From: Streblospio benedicti
Lineage: Eukaryota; Annelida; Polychaeta; Spionida; Spionidae
Length of the DNA: 64,000 bases
Direction: 5' to 3'
NCBI GenBank assembly: GCA_019095985.1
Contig: CM032660.1
Location: forward strand, 15,945,692-16,009,691
Of this stretch, positions 11,949 through 24,073 are shown piece by piece. The notes below the pieces were generated by a model that was given only the letters and a program-made list of their open reading frames with translations, ran no database searches and was not told the origin of the DNA. Both the position numbers and the translations under genes were made by a program. Position 1 is the first letter of the stretch, and each line of letters begins with the position of its first letter.

Positions 11949-13390
11949 ATATTTATGAGTATATGCACCGAGATGTGAAAAGATTGGTGTTTTTCTTATG
12001 CTGAGTTTATGCTTATGCTATGCTGTGTATGACATATATTCAAAAATGTAGAAAAACAACCCATTAATACGAATCTTAACCAGCGCGTAAAGGTCAGCGG
12101 ATCAAGTGTACTGGGTAATTAACTTAATTACGTGCGTAATTGCAAATTGCAAATTGCAAATTACGGGCTCTATTCCTGACACATACCTAACCCAGACTCT
12201 GGGCCAGAGTGATTTGTCCAAGACAACCAATCATACAATAATCCTGGGTAATAGCAGGATCACTGATAGCAGGATTACTGAAATGTAAATTGTATCATCT
12301 TTACAGCCGTCCCAGAATGCGTTTCATGTCTCACAAGGCCACTCCAAATGTATGTCACCAGGGTTTTTATCTTCCAGGCATAATTATTGCTAGACGAATG
12401 GCTCGATTGTTGATTTCTAATGTCAATAAGCCCATTACAAGATGCATTCCCGTGTAATACGCAGATGCTACTCCATTCGCCTTTGATCATGTTATACTGA
12501 TTCTTTGCTAGGCCTACTTCATCGGTTCAAGGGAGTGTTTTAAGCTTGCAATAACGTCTAATTACAAGGTTTGTAGCTGCCGGTGTTGCATGACCCAATG
12601 CAATCTGGCAATGGAAAATTAGAAAATCAAATGAGATCATAACCATTCGAGGTTCATAGCTATACTTCATAACGTTTCTCTTTTGTATTTTTTCAAGGAA
12701 ATATAAGATAAAAATCAATGAACATTGCATACTTATTCCAACCCAACATTTTTCAATTAATACATTTTCTGTAGCAGTATCTATTTTACTCTATTTGATT
12801 TTTTATCACCAAATGAATAACATAAATCAACGTGTCTAATGTGACCAATTTCAAGTGACGTCACATGCTATATGCGCGCGCAACATCGACCCAGAAAATA
12901 TACCAGTGTCACAAAACTTCGTGTATATTAGTCATTTATTTTGAAGGTGGTATTATTGCGCTCTATGTTCATAATTATGTATCGTAACACACACAGAAAT
13001 GTTCGCATACTTCTCTAGTTTTCATATATGATACCTCGGATTAAATATTTAGGGTCCAATATGCGCACGCATCTTCCGACTGGTGCTTGTGTTTACAAAC
13101 ACTGAAAAAGGTCTATATAATAGCAGTGACATTATTGAGGTGGGCCAAAGTATTTGATGAAACAGTGTCCTTGAACGTACCATAACCGGGCTTTATTGTC
13201 AATATCGAATATAAATTTAAAGGCACATTCAATAACACTTTATATACCAGACTACTGAGGATAACTTCACACGGTTCCCACACAACAATAATATGATCAT
13301 TATATATTTTCTAAAAGTGAAATAGAAATATAATTGAACTAACGTAATTTAATGAATGAGTTCCTGATGCTGTACTGCCAGTGACGAAAC
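11949..13390. other. Intergenic, no gene recognised
   Basis: AT-rich spacer. A short triplicated CAAATTG motif occurs at about 12140-12165. Nothing else was supported. Confidence 0.5.
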
Positions 13391-13392
13391 GT

Positions 13393-14100
13393 TATGCTGC
13401 AGTCACATGGCATGATATATGGACTTACGGATACTTGCATAATGAAAATACGTAAATATTGTGAGAATACGCAGCAGAGAGGCCCAAGATCCGAGCTGAG
13501 AGCATGAACTCACACCTGGAGATGGGCCACCATAAGCTTGTGGTTCCTGCAGATACGTATACTTACGTATGATACAGATCCTCGCAAATGAGTATACGAA
13601 TCTTACAGACGAGTTTATGCATTTTACGTCAAATGTACGTACATGTATGTTGCAGACATTTTTCTTGTAGTTCGTCCATAGTAAAATATTGAGAATTTAA
13701 AAAATTTCCTGCGGCATCGGCGTAGGTCTGCATATACTGAATATATTGAGTTACGTGTAGATATGTATGATTATGCTACAGTTACACGGCCACTTACGGC
13801 ACGATACGGACCTGCGAATGCTTGCATGATGAAAATACGTAAATATTATGAAAATACGCAGCAGAGAGACCCAGGATTCCAGTTGTCAACCTGACTTCAC
13901 AGTAAAGATATAGATCATCATATTACTGCGGACCCTTCGTATTGGGTTACGGATGATTACGGATGATTACGTACGACACGGAGCCTTGTGGATGAGTTTA
14001 CGTACCTTACGTAAGAGTTACGTATTTTACGTATATTTTACGTATGTGTGATCCGCAACAAAGTTTTGAGAATTTCAAAATCTTGGTGAAAGGGTGACGA
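13393..14100. repeat. Two-copy tandem repeat, about 379 bp period, rich in TTACGTA
   Basis: The first unit starts ATGCTGCAGTCACATGGC (13393) and the second ATGCTACAGTTACACGGC (13772). Both share AATACGTAAATATT, AATACGCAGCAGAGAG and the ending TTGAGAATTT (about 13690 and 14070). The units carry many TACGTA/TTACGTA motifs. The second unit ends directly beside the left terminus of the inverted-repeat element at 14110. Confidence 0.75.
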
Positions 14101-14109
14101 AATTCAGCA

Positions 14110-17100
14110 TAATTAGGCAAGTCGTGTTAAAAGCATGAAATTTGGCACAGATGAGGAGAAACATATATCTTTAAGATTTGGATGTGGAGGCATCGCAGCT
14201 TTTGCCTCGTTTAGGTTTGGCGGCCATTTTGTTTCCGCCATTACGATTGAACACATTTCTGCTAATATCTTTGTATCTAAAAGAGATATCAATGTCAATG
14301 TAGTATATTTTCCTATGTTTTTAAGGTCAATCATTAACATAAACCGTACAAAAGATTATTTAAATGATGTTTTATTGAAGGAAATTATATATAATGGTAC
14401 CTATAACCATAAATGGTACCCGTAATTGGTAACAAAAGCTGCATATTCAGTCAGTTAGTAGAGTTGCACTCCCCATCACGAAAGCACAAAGTTGTGCATT
14501 TTAAGCTAGCTTTTTTACACTTGCAGGCTACATTGCAATCCTTTTTACATTGACAACATAATAACTCCTGTGCTGACGTTCTGGGGGGGGGTAAAGTTGA
14601 CTCCTAATGGACTCCAGCCAGTACAGTGTTTCCAGCCCCATTGCGTAGGAGATGGCAGACTTTGTATTCTATTCACACATTGAGCCTAAACAAATGCACC
14701 TTGAAATGATGCTCTTGCAATATGTTGTTTAAATGCATCTAGAGTTGGTGGAATATGTTCATGGCTCATTTCATGGCACTGGTATTTCTTTGTTCCAAAC
14801 ATAGATGATGAGTCCCTGCCTGTGACTAAACAACTCTGACTATACAAAAAGAAAGTATGCAACAACTATAATTTAAGACATGAAACTCTATCAGCTGCCA
14901 GATTCATCAACAGTAATTCCAACAGTGTTTGTTTTTAAAACAGACAAGTTTTAAGTACCAAAACCTATTGGTACTCAAACTCATACTTTCCAGACCTTGA
15001 AATAAACGATGTTATTGCAGCGGAAATCAGGTAACAGGTAATTACAAATTAAATTATGAAAATAGATATTCGATCAATCAATCAATCAGATCCTAAGTTT
15101 ATTTGAGCGGGCCCTAATTATTCCTCATTCAGAGGATGTTGCCTGGCTGCCCAGTCTACATCTCAATCGTCCTCTCCAAGCCTTTTGGTCACCAGGATCT
15201 ATCAGACCCGTGCTCAATCTTTCTACATGACCGCATCTCCAGTCTGTTTTGGTCTTCCCTTTCCTATCCTTCCTTCTATTTCAAGTTTTCTTACTTTGCT
15301 AATCCAGCCAGAGCTGTGCTCAACCTAATCTTGCCATCTCAGTCTCCCTTTACGAAGCACACTATCAATATCTGTGATACACAATTTCTCCAAAAGGCTC
15401 TCTGTACTTGTATCATTGTTAAACTTGAAGGATAACGCGTATTTCTCTAGCTTTTTATTGGTCACTTGATGATTACAGAACTCTCTCAATCATGCCTGGA
15501 TCATCCCTAAATACTCTTAGACTATTCCGTTCGGTGTCGTATGGTCAGTGTACGGTCACACTGCACATCCAGCAGATCATAGCTCTGTCAATTCTTCTCA
15601 CATGATTTACAGTACTGGAAGATGCTACCCACGTCTCAGACCCATGAATCATAGCACTGCGTAGACAGATTTAATACACTCTACCTCTTGAAGAAAAAGG
15701 AATGTGCCATGGTGGTTTGGCAGTTTGGCAGGAGCTCACAAAATTTGCCCGATGCATATATCCTTGAATGAGTTCATCGTTTGGTTATATGAATAAATCA
15801 ACATATTTCTTCAATCGCAACACTAAATTTACCTTATTATTTGCAGTTTCGGACCATCGACTGTGTCTATCCTCAGAATCTCACACTACGCATATCAGTT
15901 AGACGGACAAAACTGTAGCAAAACTGGTTAAGTAAGTTAGGCCTCCAGTACGCCCCGACTCATTGTAGCATGGTCACAGAGTATAAATTGCCCCCTACTA
16001 TAAGTTGGACTGGAGTAGTTTAAGTTTCCTTTGGCTGCACACACCTTGATAGGCTTAGTTGTTGTTCTATGGCCACTGTAGGATTAGAGAACTAGTACTC
16101 TGCTGCACTGGTGCAGAGCCAAATAGCGGCAGTTCTCTCTTATATTCTGGATGGGCAAGTAGGGTTGTTGACCTATTCTTCAGAGTAGACCCTCATTCAC
16201 TTGTACCACTGAGGCTTGCCTGTGGCTTTCCTCCCTCTCGTTGACATAGTCCCACGTGGCTGTGTGTGTGGGGGTACGCCTGAAGCACTGCGTGTCAGCA
16301 CTGCCTGCCTGTGAAGTCCTCGTAAAGAGGTCTCTCTTGAAGCCCAGGGGGGAACACCATCTCAGCAGTAGGTGACCGAAAGCCAGGCCTTGACATATGT
16401 GGAGAGCTACTGAACACAACGAGGAGCTGTCATAGAGAAGCGCAAGACCACCCTGCTGGGGTCGTAGGTGGGCTACTGCTTGCCGTCACCCCAGGGACGA
16501 AGCTGTCAAGTGGAAGGTGGTGATTGCACAAGGCCGGGCAGTGGCTTATACTGTCAATTTCTTCACTGTTGGAGCTAACTCACAGTCTCCATCACTGGAC
16601 AACATATCACCTAAGTAACAAAACTCTCACAACCTCTACCTTGTGTTCACCTACTGTTGACCTCCTTTTTGAGAATACCCTCAATTCCGCTTTGCACCTT
16701 TGTGTACCCAGCATACACAACTGCTACAGTAAATGGAGTGTCTCGCTACCCCTATACTTTTCAAAAGACCTTATATCTAAGTGTTTATTTCTATTCTTGC
16801 ATAAACCACCCATGTCAACCATACATAATAAGTTCAAAGATTAAGAGCAAGTACAATTTTGACAGCCTCTAGCTCGAATAGATTCATGTCTGATCATTTA
16901 AAGGTCTTGTGATAGGCTACGCTACCCTTTGCAGGCATACAGTATTACAGCACATGAGTATTCTCCACCTTTGAGAAATTTATCTAGGTGTGACCCAGAG
17001 ACAACCAGAGTGTTTTGTTTATACAATTACATATAGATCCCACATGTCAACGAAAGCCAGGTGGGCACCCTTGGCTTTTCATCCTGGTCTGCTTATCACA

Positions 17101-18005
17101 CTGAACAGTTTCAGTCACAAGGTGCAGAGGTCATTTATTTGTACCCTGCTATATCAGCAAAGTTTCCACTTTTCTCTGCAATGTCAAAATCACATTCAGT
17201 TGCAATAATCAGTGACTCATTGGATGAAATCAAACTAGCTGTTGAAAAAAATTAGGCCAAATACCTATCATGACCAACCCCTATTTGCAGTATTTGCAGT
17301 AGCTAAAGATATCAACTCTACCAGTATTGAACCGTTTGTAAAAAAGTGACAAATACATGTAACACAAAACATATTCCACCAACTCTAGATGTATTGAAAC
17401 AACATATTGCAAGAGAATAATTTCAAGGTGCATTTGTTCGGAATAGAGTACAAAGTCTGCCATCTCCTACGCAATGGGGCTGGAAAAATGGTATTGGCTG
17501 GAGTCCATTAGGAATCAACTTTACCACCGTCCATAACGTCAGAACAGGAGTTATTATGTTGTGGATGCAAAAAGGGGTGCAATGTAAGATACAAGTGTAA
17601 AAAAGCTAACTTAAAATGCACTGCTGTGTGCTTTCCTGATGGGGAGTGCATCTCTACTAACTGACTGAATATGCAGCTTTTGTTACCAATTATGGGTACC
17701 ATTTATAATTATGGGTACCATGATATATGATTTCCAGCAATAAAACTCCATTCAAGTAATCTTTTGTACGGTTTATGGTAATAATTGACCTTCAAAACAT
17801 AGGAAAATATACTACATTGACATTGATATCTCTTTTAGATACAAAGATAATAGCAGAAATGTGTTCAATCGTAATGGCGGAAACAAAATGGCCGCCAAAC
17901 CTAAACGAGGCAAAAGCTGCGATGCCTCCACATCCAAATCTTGAAGATATATGTTTCTCCTCATCTGTGCCAAATTTCACGGTTTTAACACGACTTGCCT
18001 AATTA
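14110..18005. mobile_element. 3.9 kb element with about 640 bp terminal inverted repeats
   Basis: The left arm (14110-14759) and right arm (17368-18005) are inverted copies of each other over nearly their full length. Both start from the outside with TAATTAGGCAAGTCGTGTTA. Each arm encodes, reading outward, the C-terminal end of one known multi-copy animal family. That end has a PTQWGWK block followed by a cysteine cluster (CQCKKDCNVACKC with KKASLKCTTLC on the left; CGCKKGCNVRYKC on the right), then a stop and a shared untranslated tail. The interior (14760-17367) contains a nested LINE 3' end and sequence I cannot assign. Either this is one transposon with long inverted ends, or two copies of the same element facing tail-outward. 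Confidence 0.65.
15080..15790 (-). mobile_element. LINE 3' end relic nested inside the inverted-repeat element
   Basis: On the minus strand the sequence reads GSETWVASSSTVNHVRRID, then RAMICWMCSVTVH, then further on WISKVRKLEIEGRIGKGRPK and DPGDQKAWRGRLR. This is the usual C-terminal tail of non-LTR retrotransposon polyproteins (YGSETW ... RWMCGV ... GRPKxxW). Several frame changes separate the blocks. No reverse transcriptase core is present. Confidence 0.65.
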
Positions 18006-18027
18006 TTTCACCGTTTGCTCTGGCTAA

Positions 18028-18226
18028 CAATGAAACAAACAAACGTTGCATATGGCATCCGCCATATTTCTTCAGTGTTGTGACATATGACGTGATGACG
18101 TAGCCCCAAGACATCAACGTGGGGTCCAGCCCTGGCAGAGCAGCACCCAAGTAACCCCGTCATCACGTAATACGTCACAACACTGAAGAAATATGGCGGA
18201 TGCCATATGAAACGTCTGTTTCATTG
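18028..18226. mobile_element. Palindromic MITE-like element
   Basis: The inverted arms are about 75 bp. The left arm carries CATATGGCATCCGCCATATT and continues to TCTTCAGTGTTGTGACATATGA. The right arm is its reverse complement with few mismatches. The outermost bases CAATGAAACA are mirrored at 18217-18226. The loop is about 40 bp. It begins only about 20 bp beyond the 14110-18005 element. Confidence 0.75.
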
Positions 18227-18572
18227 TATGTATATCCAGTTGTATAGACTATATATTATGTATATATGTTTCGTTAACTTCAGTATCCATCGCAAAAATT
18301 GAATGACTAGGCTTGGCAGCGGGCAGAATCTGTTAACAAAATTTAACGCCCACAAAGATATCGAACTTCTAATTTAGCTGTGTTTATACAGTATTACAAT
18401 GTGTGCATAATTTATTGACAAGTAACTCAATATTGTTCACAGTGATATATCTCCGGGCATATCTCCGGAAGTTACTGCACGTAAAGAACCAGACTCTAAG
18501 ACACGCAATTGGCTTAATGTAAAGTCCACGCATACTACTCTATATATAGCTTATAACATGAGTTTTGATATC

Positions 18573-18780
18573 TACAGTGGAACCTCCGACTAAGATCACA
18601 TCTATACTGAGACCACCGCTGTAATAGGGACATTTTTCATGCTCCCAAACGTTAATAGAATGACCAAAATGAACCTCCATATAAAGACCGCCTCTCTATT
18701 AAGACCACTAGAAGTCAGTCCCAGGGGGTGTCTAATATACTGAGCCGATGCGTGGGCAAACACTACATACATGCGTACAT
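18573..18780. mobile_element. pogo/Tigger-type MITE fragment
   Basis: It starts TACAGTGGAACCTC and carries AAGACCGCCTCTCTATTAAG, the vocabulary of pogo-like terminal sequences. The other copies lie at 30574-30752, about 30780-30910 and 45845-45918. The second end was not found. Confidence 0.5.
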
Positions 18781-20152
18781 GAATCCCTTTTTCTCGGCCA
18801 CCGGTCAATGTATATAGATAGCGTGTGGTGCATTAAACATCACCTACTCTTCATGTTCGTGTTATTGATGCCTGTCCCAAGGCCCTACACCAGAAAATAA
18901 GACAATTGAGATTCTTCAGCGTGTTTACAATTTGCGGGGTTTACGCTTTATGCAAATAGCCAGCAGGGCCATTTTATTTGTTTGTGGTTACAATACCGTA
19001 AATCTTTTATTAAGGGCCGGGCGGCTGTTGCGATATTTGGTACTTCTATTGGATGGGGAAGCGTTTATTGGAGGCGGGCGTTTAATGAAGTAGGCGGTTA
19101 TTAACGTAGGTAAGACGTGCCGTTCTTGTTTCAAATGAAACATGATTTTGTGGGAGCACGACATGATGCAGCCCAGTAATAATGCATTATGAAATTGAAA
19201 CAGATTTCGGAGGAGGCGTTTATTAGAGGTAGGCGTTTAACAGAATATCTGCCAGCTCAGGTGGGCATGTTATAAGCTCATTTCATAATGAACCAGTTTT
19301 CCCTACATGGAATGTTTTGGAAATACAATATTTCAGACTACCGTAAAAACCTATATCTGCCTACATCAACCCAATTTTTAACATATATTGTTCCGTCCAT
19401 CTCTTTACGACAATAATGATCATAACTGAAATTAATGATTGTTGTAGTCTGCATATTTGTGAAATATGAATATACTTTAATATTTCACTGTCAATATCAT
19501 ACTATAATACTGTGTACTGTATATGCTATGTTTTACTATGTATATATTGTGATAGTTTTAGTTTGTAACAAAGTTGTTTTTGAAGCAACGTATATATCAA
19601 CACCTGTAGCCATAAAATATTACAATAATAATTGGTTTGTTATACTCATCTTGTCGTAAATGGCTTGAAATGCCTTTATTACATATAATGGTTTGCTATA
19701 TGTGCAGTAAAATTAATCACATTAACCACTGTAATTAAAATCAATTGCTGTATTATGTATAGGACGATATCATAAATGGGCTAGAAGAAGCGATGATTAG
19801 ATAACTTTCATTGATAAAACTTGCCATTTTAAATGGAGTCGGTAAGTTTCAGGTAATGATTAAGTATAGAACATTTCACTTGCTGCATCACGTATTGAAT
19901 TTATTTCAATGCATTGAGTGTGTTTACTTTTCGATTCTAGTATCTCTTATTTATTTAGTACACGATAGCTGATTTGTGATGAATGGCTGCACCGAGCGAG
20001 ACTACTAAAATGGGTGTCTGCACTCTAGTTATAACAACCATCGATAGGTTTCAATAATAGGCCAGGTAGATTTTCAGAAAATGTGCATATTAAGAGTGAA
20101 GGAGACGTTTCATGTTTACGGCTGGCAAATAACTTTTTTAGATATAAAAATA
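18781..20152. other. Intergenic; short dispersed GGCGTTTATTRGAGG motifs
   Basis: Around 19060-19250 the motif GCGTTTATTGGAGGCGGGCG and variants recur, suggesting another MITE-type remnant. No gene was recognised. Confidence 0.45.
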
Positions 20153-20202
20153 TTTGCGTCGCTTCAGTAGCTGAAGCGAAAGCCTTGTGATCACTTTGTT
20201 TC

Positions 20203-20527
20203 TATGTATGTATGTATGTATGTATGTATGTATGTATGTATGTATGTATGTATGTATGTATGTATGTATGTATGTATGTATGTATGTATGTATGTATGTA
20301 TGTATGTATGTATGTATGTATGTATGTATGTATGTATGTATGTATGTATGTATGTATGTATGTATGTATGTATGTATGTATGTATGTACATGTATGTATG
20401 TATGTATGTATGTATGTATGTATGTATGTATGTATGTATGTATGTATGTATGTATGTATGTATGTATGTATGTATGTATGTATGTATGTATGTATGTATG
20501 TATGTATGTATGTATGTATGTATGTAC
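20203..20527. repeat. ATGT tetranucleotide array
   Basis: Almost pure TATG repeats with one ACATG variant near 20387. They give spurious long open frames on both strands. Confidence 0.97.
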
Positions 20528-20771
20528 AACTGTCCACCAGGGTGCCAAATCATGTGATGCAAACAGGACGGCAGCAGCTGAAATGCGACGGCAAGCCAAA
20601 AAGAGCAGAGCTGCCAACCCTGCAACAGTTGCCACCATTCCCTGTCCTCACTGCCCAAGACTCTTCCGTGCACGAATCGGCCTGACCAGCCACCTGCGCA
20701 CCCACAGCAACCCGATGTCATACCCCTAGGGTGGATGATAGATGGTCCTCGTCGTATCGACGGACGAACAA
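20528..20771 (+). mobile_element. LINE 3' terminal fragment with zinc-finger tail
   Basis: The plus strand encodes GAKSCDANRTAAAEMRRQAK, then IPCPHCPRLFRARIGLTSHL with RTHS and a stop at 20729. A C2H2 finger of the form CPxCxRxFRARIGLxSHLRTH is the known C-terminal ending of many invertebrate LINE polyproteins. The 3' UTR is very short and runs into ATGT repeats, which may be the element's own tail or its target. Confidence 0.75.
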
Positions 20772-20859
20772 CATGTATGTATGTATGTATGTATGTATGT
20801 ATGTATGTATGTATGTATGTATGTATGTATGTATGTATGTATGTATGTATGTATGTATG

Positions 20860-20891
<32 letters not shown>

Positions 20892-21070
20892 GTTACATAC
20901 ATACATAGTCCACTATGTATGTATGTATGTATGTATGTATGTATGTATGTATGTATGTATGTATGTATGTATGTATGTATGTATGTATGTATGTATGTAT
21001 GTATGTATGTATGTATGTATGTATGTATGTATCTATGAATGTATCTATGAATGTATCTATGTATGTAAGT
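20772..21070. repeat. ATGT tetranucleotide array, second block
   Basis: TATG repeats are interrupted at 20890-20917 by a short inverted piece (TTACATACATACATAGTCC). They end in degenerate ATCTATGAATGT units. Confidence 0.95.
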
Positions 21071-21519
21071 ATGTCTCCGGACAAGCTAGAGCTTTTACCG
21101 TTACACCGCGATTTCGTTCAAACTTTACACAGCTACTTATGAGGTATGAGGCGACACCAAAGTGATTCGATTTTGGGCGCTCCGCCAATTAAATTGTGTA
21201 TGTTAGAAGGCTATTTATGACATTTGAATGATATACAATGCACTTAGGCAGCACGAAAAAATCAATATTTGACCCAAGCAGCAAAGTCAAAGCCATCATT
21301 ATAAAATCAATGTGCCTGCTACAAATTAATAAAATCAATACCGCGCACACATGCGCAGTACAATCACACTGTGATATTATTTGTGGCTAATTTAATTATT
21401 GTGTACTTTTAATCAAGATTTCCATAACGTTTTTAGTCCATTTTACCAGTTGAACTTGAATAAGTCAACGTTGTTCTAGCAACGCCGTGTTCTTTGAACA
21501 CTTCTGATCTAGTTTTAAG

Positions 21520-21720
21520 TTCTAAATTGATCGACAGTGTTTGCTCGGCTCTATTTTTAGCGGTTATTCCATAAAAGTGACAAATTCAAAATGGCCACCA
21601 CCACCACCACTGAATCGTGAAAAGTCATATTTAGTCATATATTTGATACTGAACATGGTAGGAACATAAATGAAACATCAAAATGTATGTTTTTGTGGTT
21701 CTAAGAATGCATTGAGATCA
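21520..21720 (-). repeat. Dispersed repeat also present in the esterase upstream region
   Basis: GTGACAAATTCAAAATGGCC and AATCGTGAAAAGTCATAT here are inverted copies of sequence at about 25030-25230 and 26530-26730. The match covers roughly 200 bp. It is an unclassified repeat family. Confidence 0.6.
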
Positions 21721-22306
21721 TGATCTAACCATAGATATGTCCAGGTATCAAGATAATGTATACCGAAGATAGCTAAGCAGATAGTAAAAGAGATTAGATA
21801 TGAGATTTTCCCCAAGGACTTTCACTTCGGGTAACACATATTGTCAAGATTTGGATTTCAAAATTGTGGGGTATGTAAATAGTAAAAAAAGAAGAGGGAT
21901 GTGGGGGTTATATTGTCTATCGGTATAATTAGATGGATACGAAAGTTGTTAAGACTTCATAAAGCTAATGGTGTATTCAACGTAGTGCCCACATAACGAT
22001 TTCTACGAAACTTCTAATAGAAATCAAGTAATATATACATGTTATATATTATACATAATATATAACGTATGTATTGTCCAGAATTGGTTAATTTTAATGA
22101 ATTACTAAGGACATACGTGAACAATTCAATTAAGATTTCATAATGCTTACATTGTATTCAACTTCGTGCACACATAACAATTTCCAACAAACATATTATA
22201 CAGAAATTATTACAGAAATTTACAATATTACAATTACAAGGCCATCTTGGATATGGAGAATGTACTGTTTAAATAGCATCCTGTAAAATAGTTCAAAAGT
22301 CAGTAG

Positions 22307-22353
<47 letters not shown>

Positions 22354-22965
22354 CTTTGTTAATCATTATACATGAAACTTGTTTTGTGACATATTGAAAA
22401 AGACAGACAATGGACACATTGCAATAGAGAAATACTACAATAGACAAACAAGACATTTAAAATAAATTGTATAATAGTATAACAACAGCAATAATAATTA
22501 TAATACTGAACTACAGTTGATAATAGCAATATTATTACGGTATAATAAGTAATACTGAACATACTTATTAGTAATAGTAATTCTAACAATACTGGTCGGT
22601 AACGACTAAAATGCAATAAGACTAGTGTGACTGAAATTATGTGATAACAATGATAAAGATGACTGAGAAATTACAGGTCTTAATTATTAAAAAGTCTTAT
22701 GGCAGTAGGCACATAACTGGTTTTGAACCTTAGAGTCATTGCATACATAGAATTGAGACGACGTCCCGAGTTTAGAAAACTAAAATGACAATAGAGAGGA
22801 TGAGAAGAGTCCTTCATAATTTTTGAAAATTTATTTTTTACTGCTGCTTTGTACGAGTCTTCTAATAAAGTGGTATTACATCCTAACCTTTTAGCTGTTT
22901 AATTACCTTTTTAATTCTATTCTGATCTTTACAATTGCTATTATAGGCTTCCTATGTATCATTTA
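22307..22965 (-). mobile_element. LINE 3' end relic with (ACTT)n tail
   Basis: Minus-strand coding at 22890-22685 reads LLEDSYKAAVKNKFSKIM, then HPLYCHFSFLNSGRRLN, then FKTSYVPTAIRLFNN and a stop. The SHPL ... SGRR ... T.R.K.S.VPTAIRLLN pattern is the usual C-terminus of L2/CR1-like polyproteins. A 3' untranslated stretch follows, ending in an ACTT tetranucleotide array (22307-22352). Confidence 0.7.
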
Positions 22966-23467
22966 CAGTTTTTTCTGCTCTGCTACTTTTCATGCCAAAG
23001 TTTTAAAGTTGTATAATCCTTTTATTAAGCATATTCAACAAAGCTATAAATGAAACCATGCACTACATACCAAATACAGATCTCGAGAGTCATGTGTATC
23101 ATGAATGCAATTATACATCAAGTTTGTAATTATGTGATACAAGAATAAAACGTCATGAGCTCTAATCAAATATTCTACTACCAATTTTGGTGGCCATATT
23201 GGATTTCAAATATATACTGTTACCATAGCACACTGTAACTTATACCATTGGTTTAGACAGCATCAAAACATGTTTTATATTTGGGTCTGCTGCGCTAGAA
23301 TAAAACATAATGACCATTCAAAACTACCACTTCAAATATTGGTTCAGCAAAAAAAGCATTTGCTATCTGGACTAGTAGTTTAGTTTCTATGATAGAAACA
23401 ATGTTAAGATTGTATTCAGTGACCACAGAAAACATATACTTTGATATAACATGAGTTTATATATGTT
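22966..23467. other. Intergenic, no gene recognised
   Basis: AT-rich spacer without coding or repeat signals that I could support. Confidence 0.5.
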
Positions 23468-23815
23468 TTTAAGTCACTGTCACAGACAAAACGGGTGAAA
23501 CACGTACATAGGATTTACAAATGTTTTGGCGTTTTCTTGATACTCGGGGCTCCGTGGAAAAATGACAAAATTCAAAACTGTTGGTGTTTACGTAAAAAAT
23601 AAGCAGATTTAACCCGAATGATATACGCACAAAACACTTACAAAACACAGATGATACACGGATTGTCCACGTACACTCACGTAAACATGATATTTTGGTT
23701 GCAAAGTACTGGAAAAGAAACACGTATGTCAGCGTATATTTCACGTACGTTCCACGGACGGTCCGCGCATGTCCCCCGAAGAGTCCGCCTATTGACCACG
23801 CACTCACACATACTA

Positions 23816-23823
23816 TAAATACG
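23816..23823 (+). promoter_or_regulatory. TATA-like element inside the transposon derivative
   Basis: CTATAAATACGAGCGG lies about 125 bp before the ATG of the short basic ORF, in a position that could serve as a core promoter. This is inference from motif and spacing only. Confidence 0.35.
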
Positions 23824-23940
23824 AGCGGTGCTGCATTTCTCGCCATAACTTTGCCGGTTGTTGACCTGAACAATATGGAAGTCTGTAGTATTATTTTGTA
23901 TTATTATTTTGTGTTATTTTCTCCAACGTTTTGAGAAGAT

Positions 23941-24073
23941 GGCACCAAAGAAAGGACACTGTACAGAAAACACGAGTCCCAAGAAGTGCACCAAGAAGAA
24001 AGTCCTTGCTGCTCAGCCTGAAAAGCTAAACCCTCAGCCAGAAAAACAACATCCCGTGGAAGCGACTGTCTAG
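23941..24073 (+). pseudogene. Short basic ORF start, possibly the 5' remnant of a transposase gene
   Basis: The ATG opens a 44-residue reading frame starting MAPKKGHCTENTSPKKCTKK and ending at a TAG. It is Lys/Pro-rich with no recognisable domain. Because it sits centrally between inverted ends and behind a TATA-like motif, the simplest reading is a promoter and first coding stretch left after internal deletion. A chance ORF cannot be excluded. Confidence 0.3.

Larger units (their letters stand above)
20153..21512 (+). mobile_element. Helitron-like (HINE/Helentron-type) element with ATGT arrays, copy 2
   Basis: It has the same ends as copy 1: TTGCGTCGCTTCAG with hairpin GCTTCAGTAGCTGAAGC at the start, and GTGTTCTTTGAACAC then CTTCTGATCTAG at 21512. 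The body GTCTCCGGACAAGCTAGAGC (21073 on) aligns with copy 1. This copy is longer because the microsatellite is in two blocks separated by a LINE 3' end (20528-20771). Confidence 0.6.

Noticed and set aside
20187-20729. Long open frames through the ATGT arrays (also at 10965-11265 and 20742-21165)
   Set aside because: They are open in several frames on both strands because the 4-bp repeat contains no stop in those phases. The translation is just repeated MYVC or YIHT units.
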